From Bacteroidales bacterium (GTDB taxonomy: Bacteria; Bacteroidota; Bacteroidia; Bacteroidales; UBA932), in contig JAKSJM010000005.1 in assembly GCA_024398075.1 (NCBI GenBank), positions 1 through 64,000 of the forward strand: 64,000 nt of DNA, written 5' to 3'. The notes beneath the pieces were generated by a model that made no database searches, was not told where the DNA came from, and saw only the letters and a list, made by a program, of their open reading frames with translations. Shown here piece by piece: positions 27,579-35,580 of this stretch (the first letter of the stretch is position 1; each line of letters begins with the position of its first letter). The translations under genes and the position numbers were made by a program.

Positions 27579-28955
27579 ATGAAAAAGATATTCATAGCAA
27601 TGTTCGCGATGGCTATCAGCCTTGCGGCGTCAGCTCAGATGGTTGAGGTGTCTTTCAAGCCTTCTGATGAGGATTTCATAAATCCGGAGAGAGGCTTTGC
27701 GAGCCAGCTCGGTGTCAGGGATAAGCTTGATTTGGAGACACTTCATGCCCTTAGAGAGAAAAAGGAGTCTATGATATGGAGACAGTGGGACCTGAGAGAC
27801 TTCAAGAACAAGGATATTTCCAAGGATTTCCTTGAGGGAGTCAGCCGTGACTTCGACATCATTCGTGAGGCAGGAATGAAGACTGCTATCAGGTTCTCAT
27901 ACTGCAGCCGGATAGGTGACTCTGATGCACCTCTTGAAGTTGTCCTTCGTCACATTGAGCAGCTTAAGCCTATTATCCAGGCGAATTCGGATATCATTGC
28001 CGTAATGCACTGTGGCTTCATTGGAGCCTGGGGCGAGATGCATTCCTCTACCAATGGACTTACTGAGCCAGAGAATATGCGTGCAGTGGTTTTCGCACTC
28101 CTTGATGTCCTTCCTAAGGAAAGATGTGTGGAGATTCGCTATCCTACAGCCAAGGCTGAAATATTCGATGGTAGAACTACTCCTATCACTTATGAGGAGG
28201 CTTTCTCCGGTAAGCCTTATGCACGTGTGGCGCATCATAATGACTGTTTTCTTGCAAGCCCTACTGATGTGGGAACCTACAGGACTGACATTGTCGCAGA
28301 GAAGAAGTTCCTCAATGTGGATACTAAGTACACTCCTATGGGAGGAGAGACCTGCAATCCTAGAAATGACTATCCTATCCTTCGCAGAAAGACAATCGGC
28401 GAGATGGAGATGATGCATTGGTCATACCTGAATTCAAGGTATTCGCTCAAGATCATTGACCAGTGGGTCAGGGACGGATACTATGACGAGGTATCCAAGA
28501 GGCTAGGTTACAGACTCCAGCTTGAGGCTGGAGAGTTCCAGAAAGAGGCTGTGCCAGGAAGTAGCTATACTTTCAATATCGCTTTGTCAAACAAGGGATT
28601 TGCATCTCCTTTCAACCCTCGTATGGTTGAGCTCATCCTTGTGGAGAAGACCACAGGTGAGAGGTACAAGGCCCTCCTTCCTCAGGATCCTAGATTCTGG
28701 TTCCCTGGTGAGGACATTGAGTTTGGTTATAGCATTGGCCTTCCTGACGAGATGGCGTATGGAGAGTATAAGGTTTTCATGAATCTTCCTGATCCATGCG
28801 AGAGACTTTATACTCGTCCAGAGTATTCTATCCGACTTGCCAATGAGGATGTCTCCTTCACAGAGGAAGGTTACAATGACCTTGGCATTACCCTGAAGGT
28901 CGTAGACAAGCCTTCTGACAGTCATAATTCATTCCTCAAGTTCAAGAGATTCTGA
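27579..28955 (+). CDS. DUF4874/DUF4832-like secreted protein
   Basis: The 458-residue protein has a signal peptide ending AASAQ. The N-terminal part (about 22-300) begins FINPERGFASQ and carries FIGAWGEMHSS with Glu153 and His155, as in DUF4874, a TIM-barrel-like family; the C-terminal part from about 300 (RLGYRLQLEAGEF, then NKGFASPFNPR) matches DUF4832. The biochemical role of these domains is not established to my knowledge. The WGE-x-H site and the C-terminal sandwich parallel the four twin-arginine proteins upstream, suggesting distant kinship. It overlaps the acetyltransferase gene by one base. Confidence 0.8.
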   Translation: MKKIFIAMFAMAISLAASAQMVEVSFKPSDEDFINPERGFASQLGVRDKLDLETLHALREKKESMIWRQWDLRDFKNKDISKDFLEGVSRDFDIIREAGMKTAIRFSYCSRIGDSDAPLEVVLRHIEQLKPIIQANSDIIAVMHCGFIGAWGEMHSSTNGLTEPENMRAVVFALLDVLPKERCVEIRYPTAKAEIFDGRTTPITYEEAFSGKPYARVAHHNDCFLASPTDVGTYRTDIVAEKKFLNVDTKYTPMGGETCNPRNDYPILRRKTIGEMEMMHWSYLNSRYSLKIIDQWVRDGYYDEVSKRLGYRLQLEAGEFQKEAVPGSSYTFNIALSNKGFASPFNPRMVELILVEKTTGERYKALLPQDPRFWFPGEDIEFGYSIGLPDEMAYGEYKVFMNLPDPCERLYTRPEYSIRLANEDVSFTEEGYNDLGITLKVVDKPSDSHNSFLKFKRF

Positions 28956-30079
28956 TGAAGAGACTGGAGTCACTCGATATACTCAGAGGACTGGATCTTT
29001 TCGCCTTGACCGTATTTGGCCCTATCCTCTATGCATTTGCAGGTACCGGATCCTACCATTGGTTGGAGCCGGTGCTGGCGCAGTGCGACCATGTGGAGTG
29101 GGCCGGATTTGCAGTCTGGGACATGATCATGCCTCTTTTCATGTTCATGTCTGGCGTGGCTATCCCATTTGCCTTCTCCAAGTATATTGATGGCACAAAG
29201 AAAAGGAAGGAAGCATATCTTCGTATCCTCAGGCGTGTGATTGTCCTCTGGGTGTTTGGAATGATCTATCAGGGCCACCTTCTGGACTTGAACATTGGCA
29301 CGTTGAAACTATTCACAAATACATTGCAGAGTATCGCAGTGGGCTATCTCTTCGCTGCGGTCTTCTTCATGAACACAAAGCCACGCACCCAGATCGGTAT
29401 CGTGGCTGGCCTGCTCATCCTGTACTGGGCGCTGATGATGTCTGTCCGCGTGGGTAGCTATGGCGGGGGAGACTTCACCCCTGATGGTAACCTCTGCGAG
29501 TACATCGACAGAGTCGTGATGGGAAGGTGGAGAGACCATGCCACAGTGAACGCTGCCGGCATCGTGACCTTCGCCGACAGCTATCGCTATACATGGATCC
29601 TGAGCAGCCTTGGTTTCATCGCCACTACTATGACCGGCACGCTCGCCGGTGTGATCCTGAAGAGCGATGACAGCGACAGGAAGAAGATGCTGACGCTTCT
29701 TGTCGCCGGTGTCGCAATGGTCGCCGCAGGATGGCTCTGGCATCTTCAGATGCCGGTGATCAAGAAGATCTGGACCAGCTCAATGGTGCTTGTGACTAGT
29801 GGCTACTCATTTCTCCTTATACTGCTCTTCTACTACATAGTGGATTACAGGGGCTGGAAGAAAGGACTTCAGTGGCTGAAGATATATGGAATGAATTCCA
29901 TTGTGGCCTACATGATCGTGAAGGTAAGCTTCAAGTCCATCGGACAGTCTCTCCTTTATGGTCTCGAGCAGTATGTGGGTGAGGCGTGGTATAACCTTGT
30001 CCTTGTGCTGTTCAATGTGATCATAGTGTTCTTTATCCTCAGGTATTTATATAGACACAAGATATTCCTAAGAGTATAA
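28955..30079 (+). CDS. Membrane acyltransferase related to heparan-glucosaminide N-acetyltransferase
   Basis: The 374-residue protein has about ten membrane segments and begins MKRLESLDILRGLDLFALT, the start pattern of the HGSNAT/DUF5009 family. The segment HVEWAGFAVWDMIMPLFMF matches the HxxWxG region of that family, whose His is thought to take part in acetyl transfer. HGSNAT moves acetyl groups from cytosolic acetyl-CoA across a membrane to the amino group of glucosamine residues. Here, beside a deacetylase-like gene, it could re-acetylate galactosamine residues in the periplasm so that GalNAc-specific enzymes can act; this is inference. Its start overlaps the previous stop (TGATG). Confidence 0.8.
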   Translation: MKRLESLDILRGLDLFALTVFGPILYAFAGTGSYHWLEPVLAQCDHVEWAGFAVWDMIMPLFMFMSGVAIPFAFSKYIDGTKKRKEAYLRILRRVIVLWVFGMIYQGHLLDLNIGTLKLFTNTLQSIAVGYLFAAVFFMNTKPRTQIGIVAGLLILYWALMMSVRVGSYGGGDFTPDGNLCEYIDRVVMGRWRDHATVNAAGIVTFADSYRYTWILSSLGFIATTMTGTLAGVILKSDDSDRKKMLTLLVAGVAMVAAGWLWHLQMPVIKKIWTSSMVLVTSGYSFLLILLFYYIVDYRGWKKGLQWLKIYGMNSIVAYMIVKVSFKSIGQSLLYGLEQYVGEAWYNLVLVLFNVIIVFFILRYLYRHKIFLRV

Positions 30080-30081
30080 TT

Positions 30082-31218
30082 ATGAGAAGAATTGCATTTG
30101 TTATAGGCATCCTGATGATGCTTACAGCTTGTAAAGGTGAGCAAAAAGATACTCGCCTGACCTATTATCAGACAGACCGCGTTTATGATGTGGTGACTGT
30201 CGTAGAGCCCTCGCGTGATGGCGAAGTGAGAAACATCATCTTCATGATAGGTGATGGAATGGGCTTGGAGCAGGTGAGCTGTGCATGGGTGCTGAACCAT
30301 GGAAAGCTGAACCTTGACAATATGCCTGTAATTGGCTTGTCCAGGACATATGCCGCAAATTCTCTCATAACCGATTCTGCTGCAGGTGGTACTGCTCTTG
30401 CCATTGGCCAGAAGACGGACCTGGAACATATAGGTACTGCTCCAGATGGAACGGAAGTTCCAAGTCTGCTTGTGAATGCGCGTAATCATGGCTATAAGAC
30501 AGGTGTAGTTGTGACTTGTATGCTGAATGATGCTACTCCTTGCGACTTTTGCTGCCATAACGACAGCAGGTACGAATATGACGACCTTATCGCTGACTAT
30601 CTGACTTGTGGCGTAGACTTTATCGCTGGTGGTGGGTTGAACTATTTTTACAAGAAAAGGAATGACCACAGAGATATAGTCTCGGAGATGGACAAGGCTG
30701 GTTTTCATGTAGTCCTCGATGAGATGGCGCTGGGTCGCGCCACAGAACTGCCAGTCGCTGCTTTGCTGGCTGATGAGAATCTTCCAGTGGCAGAGAAAAG
30801 GGGCGAACTATATCGCGATATGGTGCGTAAGTGCCTTGATATGCTCGATGATGCATCGGGTGAGAAAGGCTTTGTCGCCATGTTGGAGGGGTCTTGTATC
30901 GATGATTGGGAGCACTCGAACCGTATCGACCTTGCTATGGAAGAACTCTTGGATTTCGACCGTACCCTTGGCGATGTGCTGGAGTGGGCTGCACGTGATG
31001 GTCATACATTGGTCGTGGTGACAGCCGATCACGCTACTGGGGCGCTTACTCTACAGGATGGCGATCTGGAAAAGGGGAAGATTGGTGTTGCCTTTGGCAA
31101 TGATTCACATAACGGAATCGCTGTGCCTATATATGCCTTTGGCCCTGGTGCCGACAGATTTGGCGGCATCAAGGAAAATTATGAAATTGCAAATACAATT
31201 AATTCATTGCTAAAATAA
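30082..31218 (+). CDS. Alkaline phosphatase lipoprotein
   Basis: The 378-residue protein has a lipoprotein signal ending LMMLTACKG. It contains IIFMIGDGMG (metal-binding Asp), TDSAAGGTALAIG with nucleophile Ser99, EGSCIDDWEHSN and VVTADHATGAL, the metal-ligand motifs of the alkaline phosphatase family. It should remove phosphate from glycans or other monoesters in the periplasm. Its presence suggests the target glycan carries phosphate, or that phosphate is scavenged from it. It starts 2 bp after the acetyltransferase gene. Confidence 0.9.
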   Translation: MRRIAFVIGILMMLTACKGEQKDTRLTYYQTDRVYDVVTVVEPSRDGEVRNIIFMIGDGMGLEQVSCAWVLNHGKLNLDNMPVIGLSRTYAANSLITDSAAGGTALAIGQKTDLEHIGTAPDGTEVPSLLVNARNHGYKTGVVVTCMLNDATPCDFCCHNDSRYEYDDLIADYLTCGVDFIAGGGLNYFYKKRNDHRDIVSEMDKAGFHVVLDEMALGRATELPVAALLADENLPVAEKRGELYRDMVRKCLDMLDDASGEKGFVAMLEGSCIDDWEHSNRIDLAMEELLDFDRTLGDVLEWAARDGHTLVVVTADHATGALTLQDGDLEKGKIGVAFGNDSHNGIAVPIYAFGPGADRFGGIKENYEIANTINSLLK

Positions 31219-31220
31219 AC

Positions 31221-32807
31221 ATGAAAAAGACTTTGTTCATAACAGCTATCGCAATGCTTATGGGAATCCAGGCATTTGCTCAGAAGCAGTCTGTCTCCAT
31301 GCTCCCTGGTGAGAAATGGTGGGGTTGCATCACTGACATGGGTGTACAGATGCCTTTTGATGAGGCTACTTCTCTGGAGTTTGACCTCTCAAAGCAGAAT
31401 TTCAACAACCAGACCACACCTCTTTTTGTATCAAATAAGGGAAGGTATATCTGGTGTGATGGCTCTTTCAAGGGTGCAATTAAGGATGGTGTCATAAGCA
31501 TTGACCCTATACGTGGAAAGGTCGAATGCGTCAGCGCTGGTGCAACGCTTAGAGATGCGTTCCTTGCGGCTTCAGCCAAGCATTTTCCTCCTACTGGCAC
31601 CATTCCTCCAGCTGAGTTCCTCAATGTACCTCAGTACAACACTTGGATTGAGCTTGTATACAACCAGAACCAGGCTGATATCCTCAAGTATGCTCATGGC
31701 ATCGTGGACAATGGTTTCCCTACAGGAGTCATCATGATCGATGACAACTGGCAGAAGTACTATGGAAATACAGAGTTCCGTCCAGACAGATTCCCAGATC
31801 CGAAGGCAATGATGGATGAGCTCCACGCTCTTGGATTCAAGGTTATGCTCTGGATCTGTCCTTTCGTATCTCCTGATAGCCAGGAGTACAGAATGCTCAG
31901 AAACAAGGGATATCTCGTCATGGATTCAAAGCTGGATCGTCCTGCAATCCTTGACTGGTGGAATGGACTCAGTGCATGCTATGACCTCTCAAATCCTGAG
32001 GCATATGCATACTTCAAGAAGACCCTTACTGATCTTCAGGACAAATACGGTATCGATGGTTTCAAGTTTGATGCAGGCGATCCTGAGCGCTATCGTGAAG
32101 AGAATACTCGTGCCTTCGATGGAAAGTCATACGACACTGAGCAGACAGAGTGGTGGGCAAAGCTTGGTCTTGAGTTCCCATACAATGAGTTCCGCGCGTG
32201 CTGGAAGATGGGTGGCCAGCCACTTGTTCAGCGCCTCGGTGACAAGTCGTACAGCTGGAAGGCGGTGGCTAGCCTTGTGCCTGATATGATCGCTGCTGGT
32301 ATGCTTGGACATATCTATACATGCCCAGACATGATTGGAGGTGGAGAGTATGGCAGTTTCCTTAACATCGACCAGACCAAGTTTGATCAGGAGCTTATCG
32401 TGCGTTCATGCCAAATCCATTCAATGATGCCAATGATGCAGTTCTCTGTAGCTCCTTGGAGAATCCTCAACAAGGAGAATCTCGCCATCTGCCACAAGTA
32501 TGCTAAGCTTCATGAGGCTATGGGTGCGTACATTGTCGAGCAGGCAGAGAAGAGCTCAAAGACTGGAGAGCCTATCGTTCGCCCTATGGACTATGCATTC
32601 CCTGGCCAGGGATTCGAGACATGCAACGACCAGTATATGCTGGGTGACAAGTATCTCGTGGCTCCTATGCTTACCCGTGGCACCGAGCGCAGCGTGAAGC
32701 TCCCTAAGGGCAAGTGGATCGATGAGAATGGCAAGGTATACAAGGGTGGAAAGACTTATGTCCTCGATGTCCCAATCGATAGACTTCCATATTTCGTACA
32801 GAAATAG
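31221..32807 (+). CDS. GH31-family glycosidase
   Basis: The 528-residue protein has a cleaved signal peptide ending QAFAQ, so it is periplasmic rather than lipidated. The GH31 barrel shows VIMIDDNWQKYYG, FKVMLWICPFVSPDS, GFKFDAGDPERY with probable nucleophile Asp284 and RLGDKSYSW with probable acid/base Asp341. It is shorter than most GH31 alpha-glucosidases and resembles the short group that includes alpha-galactosidases. Alpha-galactosidase or alpha-N-acetylgalactosaminidase activity would fit the locus, but sequence alone does not separate these. It begins 2 bp after the phosphatase. Confidence 0.88.
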   Translation: MKKTLFITAIAMLMGIQAFAQKQSVSMLPGEKWWGCITDMGVQMPFDEATSLEFDLSKQNFNNQTTPLFVSNKGRYIWCDGSFKGAIKDGVISIDPIRGKVECVSAGATLRDAFLAASAKHFPPTGTIPPAEFLNVPQYNTWIELVYNQNQADILKYAHGIVDNGFPTGVIMIDDNWQKYYGNTEFRPDRFPDPKAMMDELHALGFKVMLWICPFVSPDSQEYRMLRNKGYLVMDSKLDRPAILDWWNGLSACYDLSNPEAYAYFKKTLTDLQDKYGIDGFKFDAGDPERYREENTRAFDGKSYDTEQTEWWAKLGLEFPYNEFRACWKMGGQPLVQRLGDKSYSWKAVASLVPDMIAAGMLGHIYTCPDMIGGGEYGSFLNIDQTKFDQELIVRSCQIHSMMPMMQFSVAPWRILNKENLAICHKYAKLHEAMGAYIVEQAEKSSKTGEPIVRPMDYAFPGQGFETCNDQYMLGDKYLVAPMLTRGTERSVKLPKGKWIDENGKVYKGGKTYVLDVPIDRLPYFVQK

Positions 32808-32815
32808 TATCTTTG
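32808..32815 (+). promoter_or_regulatory. Candidate internal promoter (-7 box)
   Basis: TATCTTTG lies immediately after the GH31 stop codon and 24 bp before the kinase start. No good -33 TTTG is seen about 20 bp upstream, so it is only a candidate. Confidence 0.35.
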
Positions 32816-32839
32816 ACTAGATACATAACCACATATCTT

Positions 32840-33907
32840 ATGAAGCACATAGTCGAAAAATTCGCGATAACAGGTGATGTACTTGAGATCAAGCCATTGG
32901 GAAATGGCTTGATCAATGGTACGTTCATCGTCAAGACCACAGGTCCGGATTACGTTCTCCAGTGGGTTAACCACAAGGTTTTCACCGACGTCCCTCTTGT
33001 CCAGAGAAACATCGAGAACGCCACATCCCACATCAGGAAGAAGCTGGAGATGAAAGGGGAGACTGACATCGATAGAAAGGTGCTTACTCTGGTACCTCTC
33101 AAGGATGGCAGCGCCACCTTCATCTTCGAGGGCGAGCACTACTGGAGAGTCCTTGAGTATGTCACTGATTCTGTAACTCTCGAAACTGTAACTCCAGAGA
33201 CCTCCTTTCTTACGGGTCTGGCGTTTGGTGAATGGGAAGACATGCTCTCGGACTGCGAAGCTCCTATAGGTGAGTCGATTCCTGATTTCCATAACATGGA
33301 GCTGAGAATCAGGCAGCTTAAGGATGCTGTTGCGAATGATGCAGCTGGAAGAGTGAATGACGCGGAAGTCCGCGAGATGATTTCTTTCTTCGCAGAGCAC
33401 GAGAAGGAGATGTGCAAGGCGGAAGATCTCTACCGCGCAGGTCTGCTGCAGAAGCGCATCTGCCACTGCGACACCAAGCTGCCAAACATCCTTTTCGATA
33501 AGGATGGCAAGGTGCTTTGCGTCATCGATCTCGACACAATGATGCCGAGCTTCATTTTCTCCGACTTCGGCGATTTCATGCGCACAGCCGGAAGCACCCT
33601 GCCAGAAGATGATCCAGCCATCGAGAAGGTGGCGATCCGCATGGACATCTTCAGGGAGTTCGCGAGAGGATATGTGAAGTCAGCGAAGTTTCTCACCGAC
33701 GTGGAGAAGGAGAACCTCCCGTACGCGACGCTGAGATTCTCATACATGCAGGGCGTCCGCTTCTTCGCGGACTACTTGAACGGCGACACCTATTACCACA
33801 TCGACTATCCAGAGCATAATCTGGTAAGGACAAGAAACCAGATAGCCCTCTTCAAGAGTCAACTTGAACATCTCGACGAGATGCAGGCGTTTGTGACAGA
33901 GTTGTAA
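32840..33907 (+). CDS. N-acetylhexosamine-kinase-like protein (APH fold)
   Basis: The 355-residue protein has the aminoglycoside-phosphotransferase fold: an N-terminal lobe, then CHCDTKLPNILFDKDGK with catalytic Asp211 and IDLDTMMPSFIFSDFGD with the metal-binding acid. Length and motifs match the NahK group, which phosphorylates GlcNAc or GalNAc at C1; in databases Bacteroidota relatives are often labelled mucin desulfatase. It has no signal peptide, so it acts in the cytoplasm on imported sugar. I chose ATG 32840 over the TTG at 32813, which overlaps a promoter-like box. Confidence 0.75.
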   Translation: MKHIVEKFAITGDVLEIKPLGNGLINGTFIVKTTGPDYVLQWVNHKVFTDVPLVQRNIENATSHIRKKLEMKGETDIDRKVLTLVPLKDGSATFIFEGEHYWRVLEYVTDSVTLETVTPETSFLTGLAFGEWEDMLSDCEAPIGESIPDFHNMELRIRQLKDAVANDAAGRVNDAEVREMISFFAEHEKEMCKAEDLYRAGLLQKRICHCDTKLPNILFDKDGKVLCVIDLDTMMPSFIFSDFGDFMRTAGSTLPEDDPAIEKVAIRMDIFREFARGYVKSAKFLTDVEKENLPYATLRFSYMQGVRFFADYLNGDTYYHIDYPEHNLVRTRNQIALFKSQLEHLDEMQAFVTEL

Positions 33908-33977
33908 TTGGTATGGTATCATTGTTCTGCACAGATTAGACAATTTGGATTAACTTCGTTCGTTTAAAATAACAATT

Positions 33978-35279
33978 ATGGAGCTTGACTATTTCCATCA
34001 GCTGCTTCAGCAGCGCTCGAAGGGACTCCGTGTCGGCATCCCTTCATATTGTACGGCAAATCCTATCGTCATAGAGGCAGTGCTTCAGCAGGCGAAGAGA
34101 TTTGACGAGCCGGTGCTCATCGAGGCTACGAGCAACCAGGTGAACCAGTTCGGTGGCTATACAGGCATGCAGCCTGCAGATTATAGAGATTTTGTGTATG
34201 GCATAGCGGACAGCATGGGCTTCGACCGTGCGAAGATCATCCTTGCGGGTGACCATCTCGGCCCTCAGCCATTCCAGAAGCAGCCAGAGGCCGAGGCGAT
34301 GGAGAATTCCAAGAAGATGGTGGAGCTTTATGTGAAGGCCGGCTATACAAAGATACATCTCGATACCAGCATGCGTGTCGCTGACGACAGCAGGGAGGAG
34401 AGACTCTCGGACTATACCATTGCCCGTCGTGGCGCAGAGCTCATGAAGGTATGCGAGCAGGCGTACCAGGAGCTTGTGAAGACTCAGCCGGATGCCCCTC
34501 ATCCAGTCTTCATCATTGGCAGCGAGGTGCCTATTCCAGGCGGAGCGCAGGTTAAGGAGGAGATGGAAGTGACTAAGCCTGAGGATTTTCTCGGCACGAT
34601 CGAGGCGTACAGGGAGGTGTTTGCCGAGGCGGGACTGATGGATCTCTGGCAGTACGTCATCGCTGTCGTCGTGCAGCCGGGCGTGGAGTTTGGTGATGCT
34701 GACGTCCACATGTATAATCCAGAGGCAGCAGCTTCGCTCTGCGCGGCTCTCAAGGCGAGTCCCGAGAACATCATGTTCGAGGGCCACTCTACCGACTACC
34801 AGTCTCCAGAGGCTCTCAGGGGCATGGTGCGTGACGGCGTAGGAATCCTCAAGGTAGGCCCTGCCCTCACTTTTGCCGCTCGCGAGGCGCTTTTCGCTCT
34901 CAGTCATATCGAGGACGAGATGGTCGAAGACGAGGCTGCTCGCTCGCACTACATCGACGTGGTGGAGCAGGTGATGATGGAGAACCCTTCAAACTGGGCC
35001 AAGTACTATCATGGCACCGAGCTCGAAAAGGCACTCAAGCGCGCCTACAGCTACTCTGACCGCAGCCGTTACTACATGGGCGACGAGCGCATCCAGGCAG
35101 CGCAGGAGAAGCTTTTCCAGAACCTTCGCCGCGTGGACATCCCTATGGGCTTGCTCCATCAGTATATGCCGTTCCAGTACATCGAGGTACGCGATGGACG
35201 CCTGTCAATGGATCCGCATGCGCTTGTGCTCGACGCTGTACGCGTCGTTTGCGAAGACTATAACTACGCTACAAGATAA
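33978..35279 (+). CDS. GatZ/KbaZ-type tagatose-bisphosphate aldolase subunit or tagatose-6-phosphate epimerase
   Basis: The 433-residue protein matches GatZ/KbaZ along its length: GIPSYCTANPIVIEAV, IEATSNQVNQFGGYTGM, ILAGDHLGPQPFQ, KIHLDTSMRVADD and GHSTDYQ. In E. coli this subunit stabilises the catalytic GatY/KbaY aldolase, but no GatY/KbaY gene is in this window. Some stand-alone relatives have been reported to epimerise fructose 6-phosphate and tagatose 6-phosphate at C4; that would send tagatose 6-phosphate straight to glycolysis. It is the last gene of the right arm, 70 bp after the kinase. Confidence 0.88.
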   Translation: MELDYFHQLLQQRSKGLRVGIPSYCTANPIVIEAVLQQAKRFDEPVLIEATSNQVNQFGGYTGMQPADYRDFVYGIADSMGFDRAKIILAGDHLGPQPFQKQPEAEAMENSKKMVELYVKAGYTKIHLDTSMRVADDSREERLSDYTIARRGAELMKVCEQAYQELVKTQPDAPHPVFIIGSEVPIPGGAQVKEEMEVTKPEDFLGTIEAYREVFAEAGLMDLWQYVIAVVVQPGVEFGDADVHMYNPEAAASLCAALKASPENIMFEGHSTDYQSPEALRGMVRDGVGILKVGPALTFAAREALFALSHIEDEMVEDEAARSHYIDVVEQVMMENPSNWAKYYHGTELEKALKRAYSYSDRSRYYMGDERIQAAQEKLFQNLRRVDIPMGLLHQYMPFQYIEVRDGRLSMDPHALVLDAVRVVCEDYNYATR

Positions 35280-35500
35280 CAATAAGAAATTGTTACTTTG
35301 TAAACCTATGTCAGGACAAGTCATGGTCAAGCTGGGGCTCCTTTTTTATGTTTACTAGAGACGGATATGTATACCCTTGCCGTTTCACCAATGCATTCGC
35401 TCCACTGTATTCAGTCCGATGCCAAAAGCAATAGTAATAATTTCTTGTACTAGATTGTGTAATAGCAGAGAATAATTCGGAGCATCGAGCTCGGCGCCAT
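35280..35500. other. Intergenic stretch before repeat A
   Basis: After the GatZ-like stop there is a small AACAAT/ATTGTT hairpin and a run of six T near 35322-35329, which may end the right-arm transcript. I see no gene or promoter in the rest. Confidence 0.3.
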
Positions 35501-35580
35501 TATCGTAATTCGATATAAAATGGACTACTCCGACGCGAACTGCGTTTGAGTAGTCCAAATTTTATCGTGACACGATAAAA
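35501..35580. repeat. Three-hairpin repeat element, copy A
   Basis: The element has a short hairpin at each end (TATCGTAATTCGATA at 35501-35515 and TATCGTGACACGATA at 35564-35578) and a long central one, with GGACTACTC at 35522-35530 pairing with GAGTAGTCC at 35548-35556. A second copy lies at 38211-38288. The last codons and stop of the alpha/beta hydrolase gene lie inside its right-hand hairpin. Between two converging genes it could also act as a bidirectional terminator. Confidence 0.8.

Noticed and set aside
35383-35510. Minus-strand open stretch ending LNTVERMHW before repeat A
   Set aside because: About 40 codons without a start and without a recognisable family; this length arises by chance.
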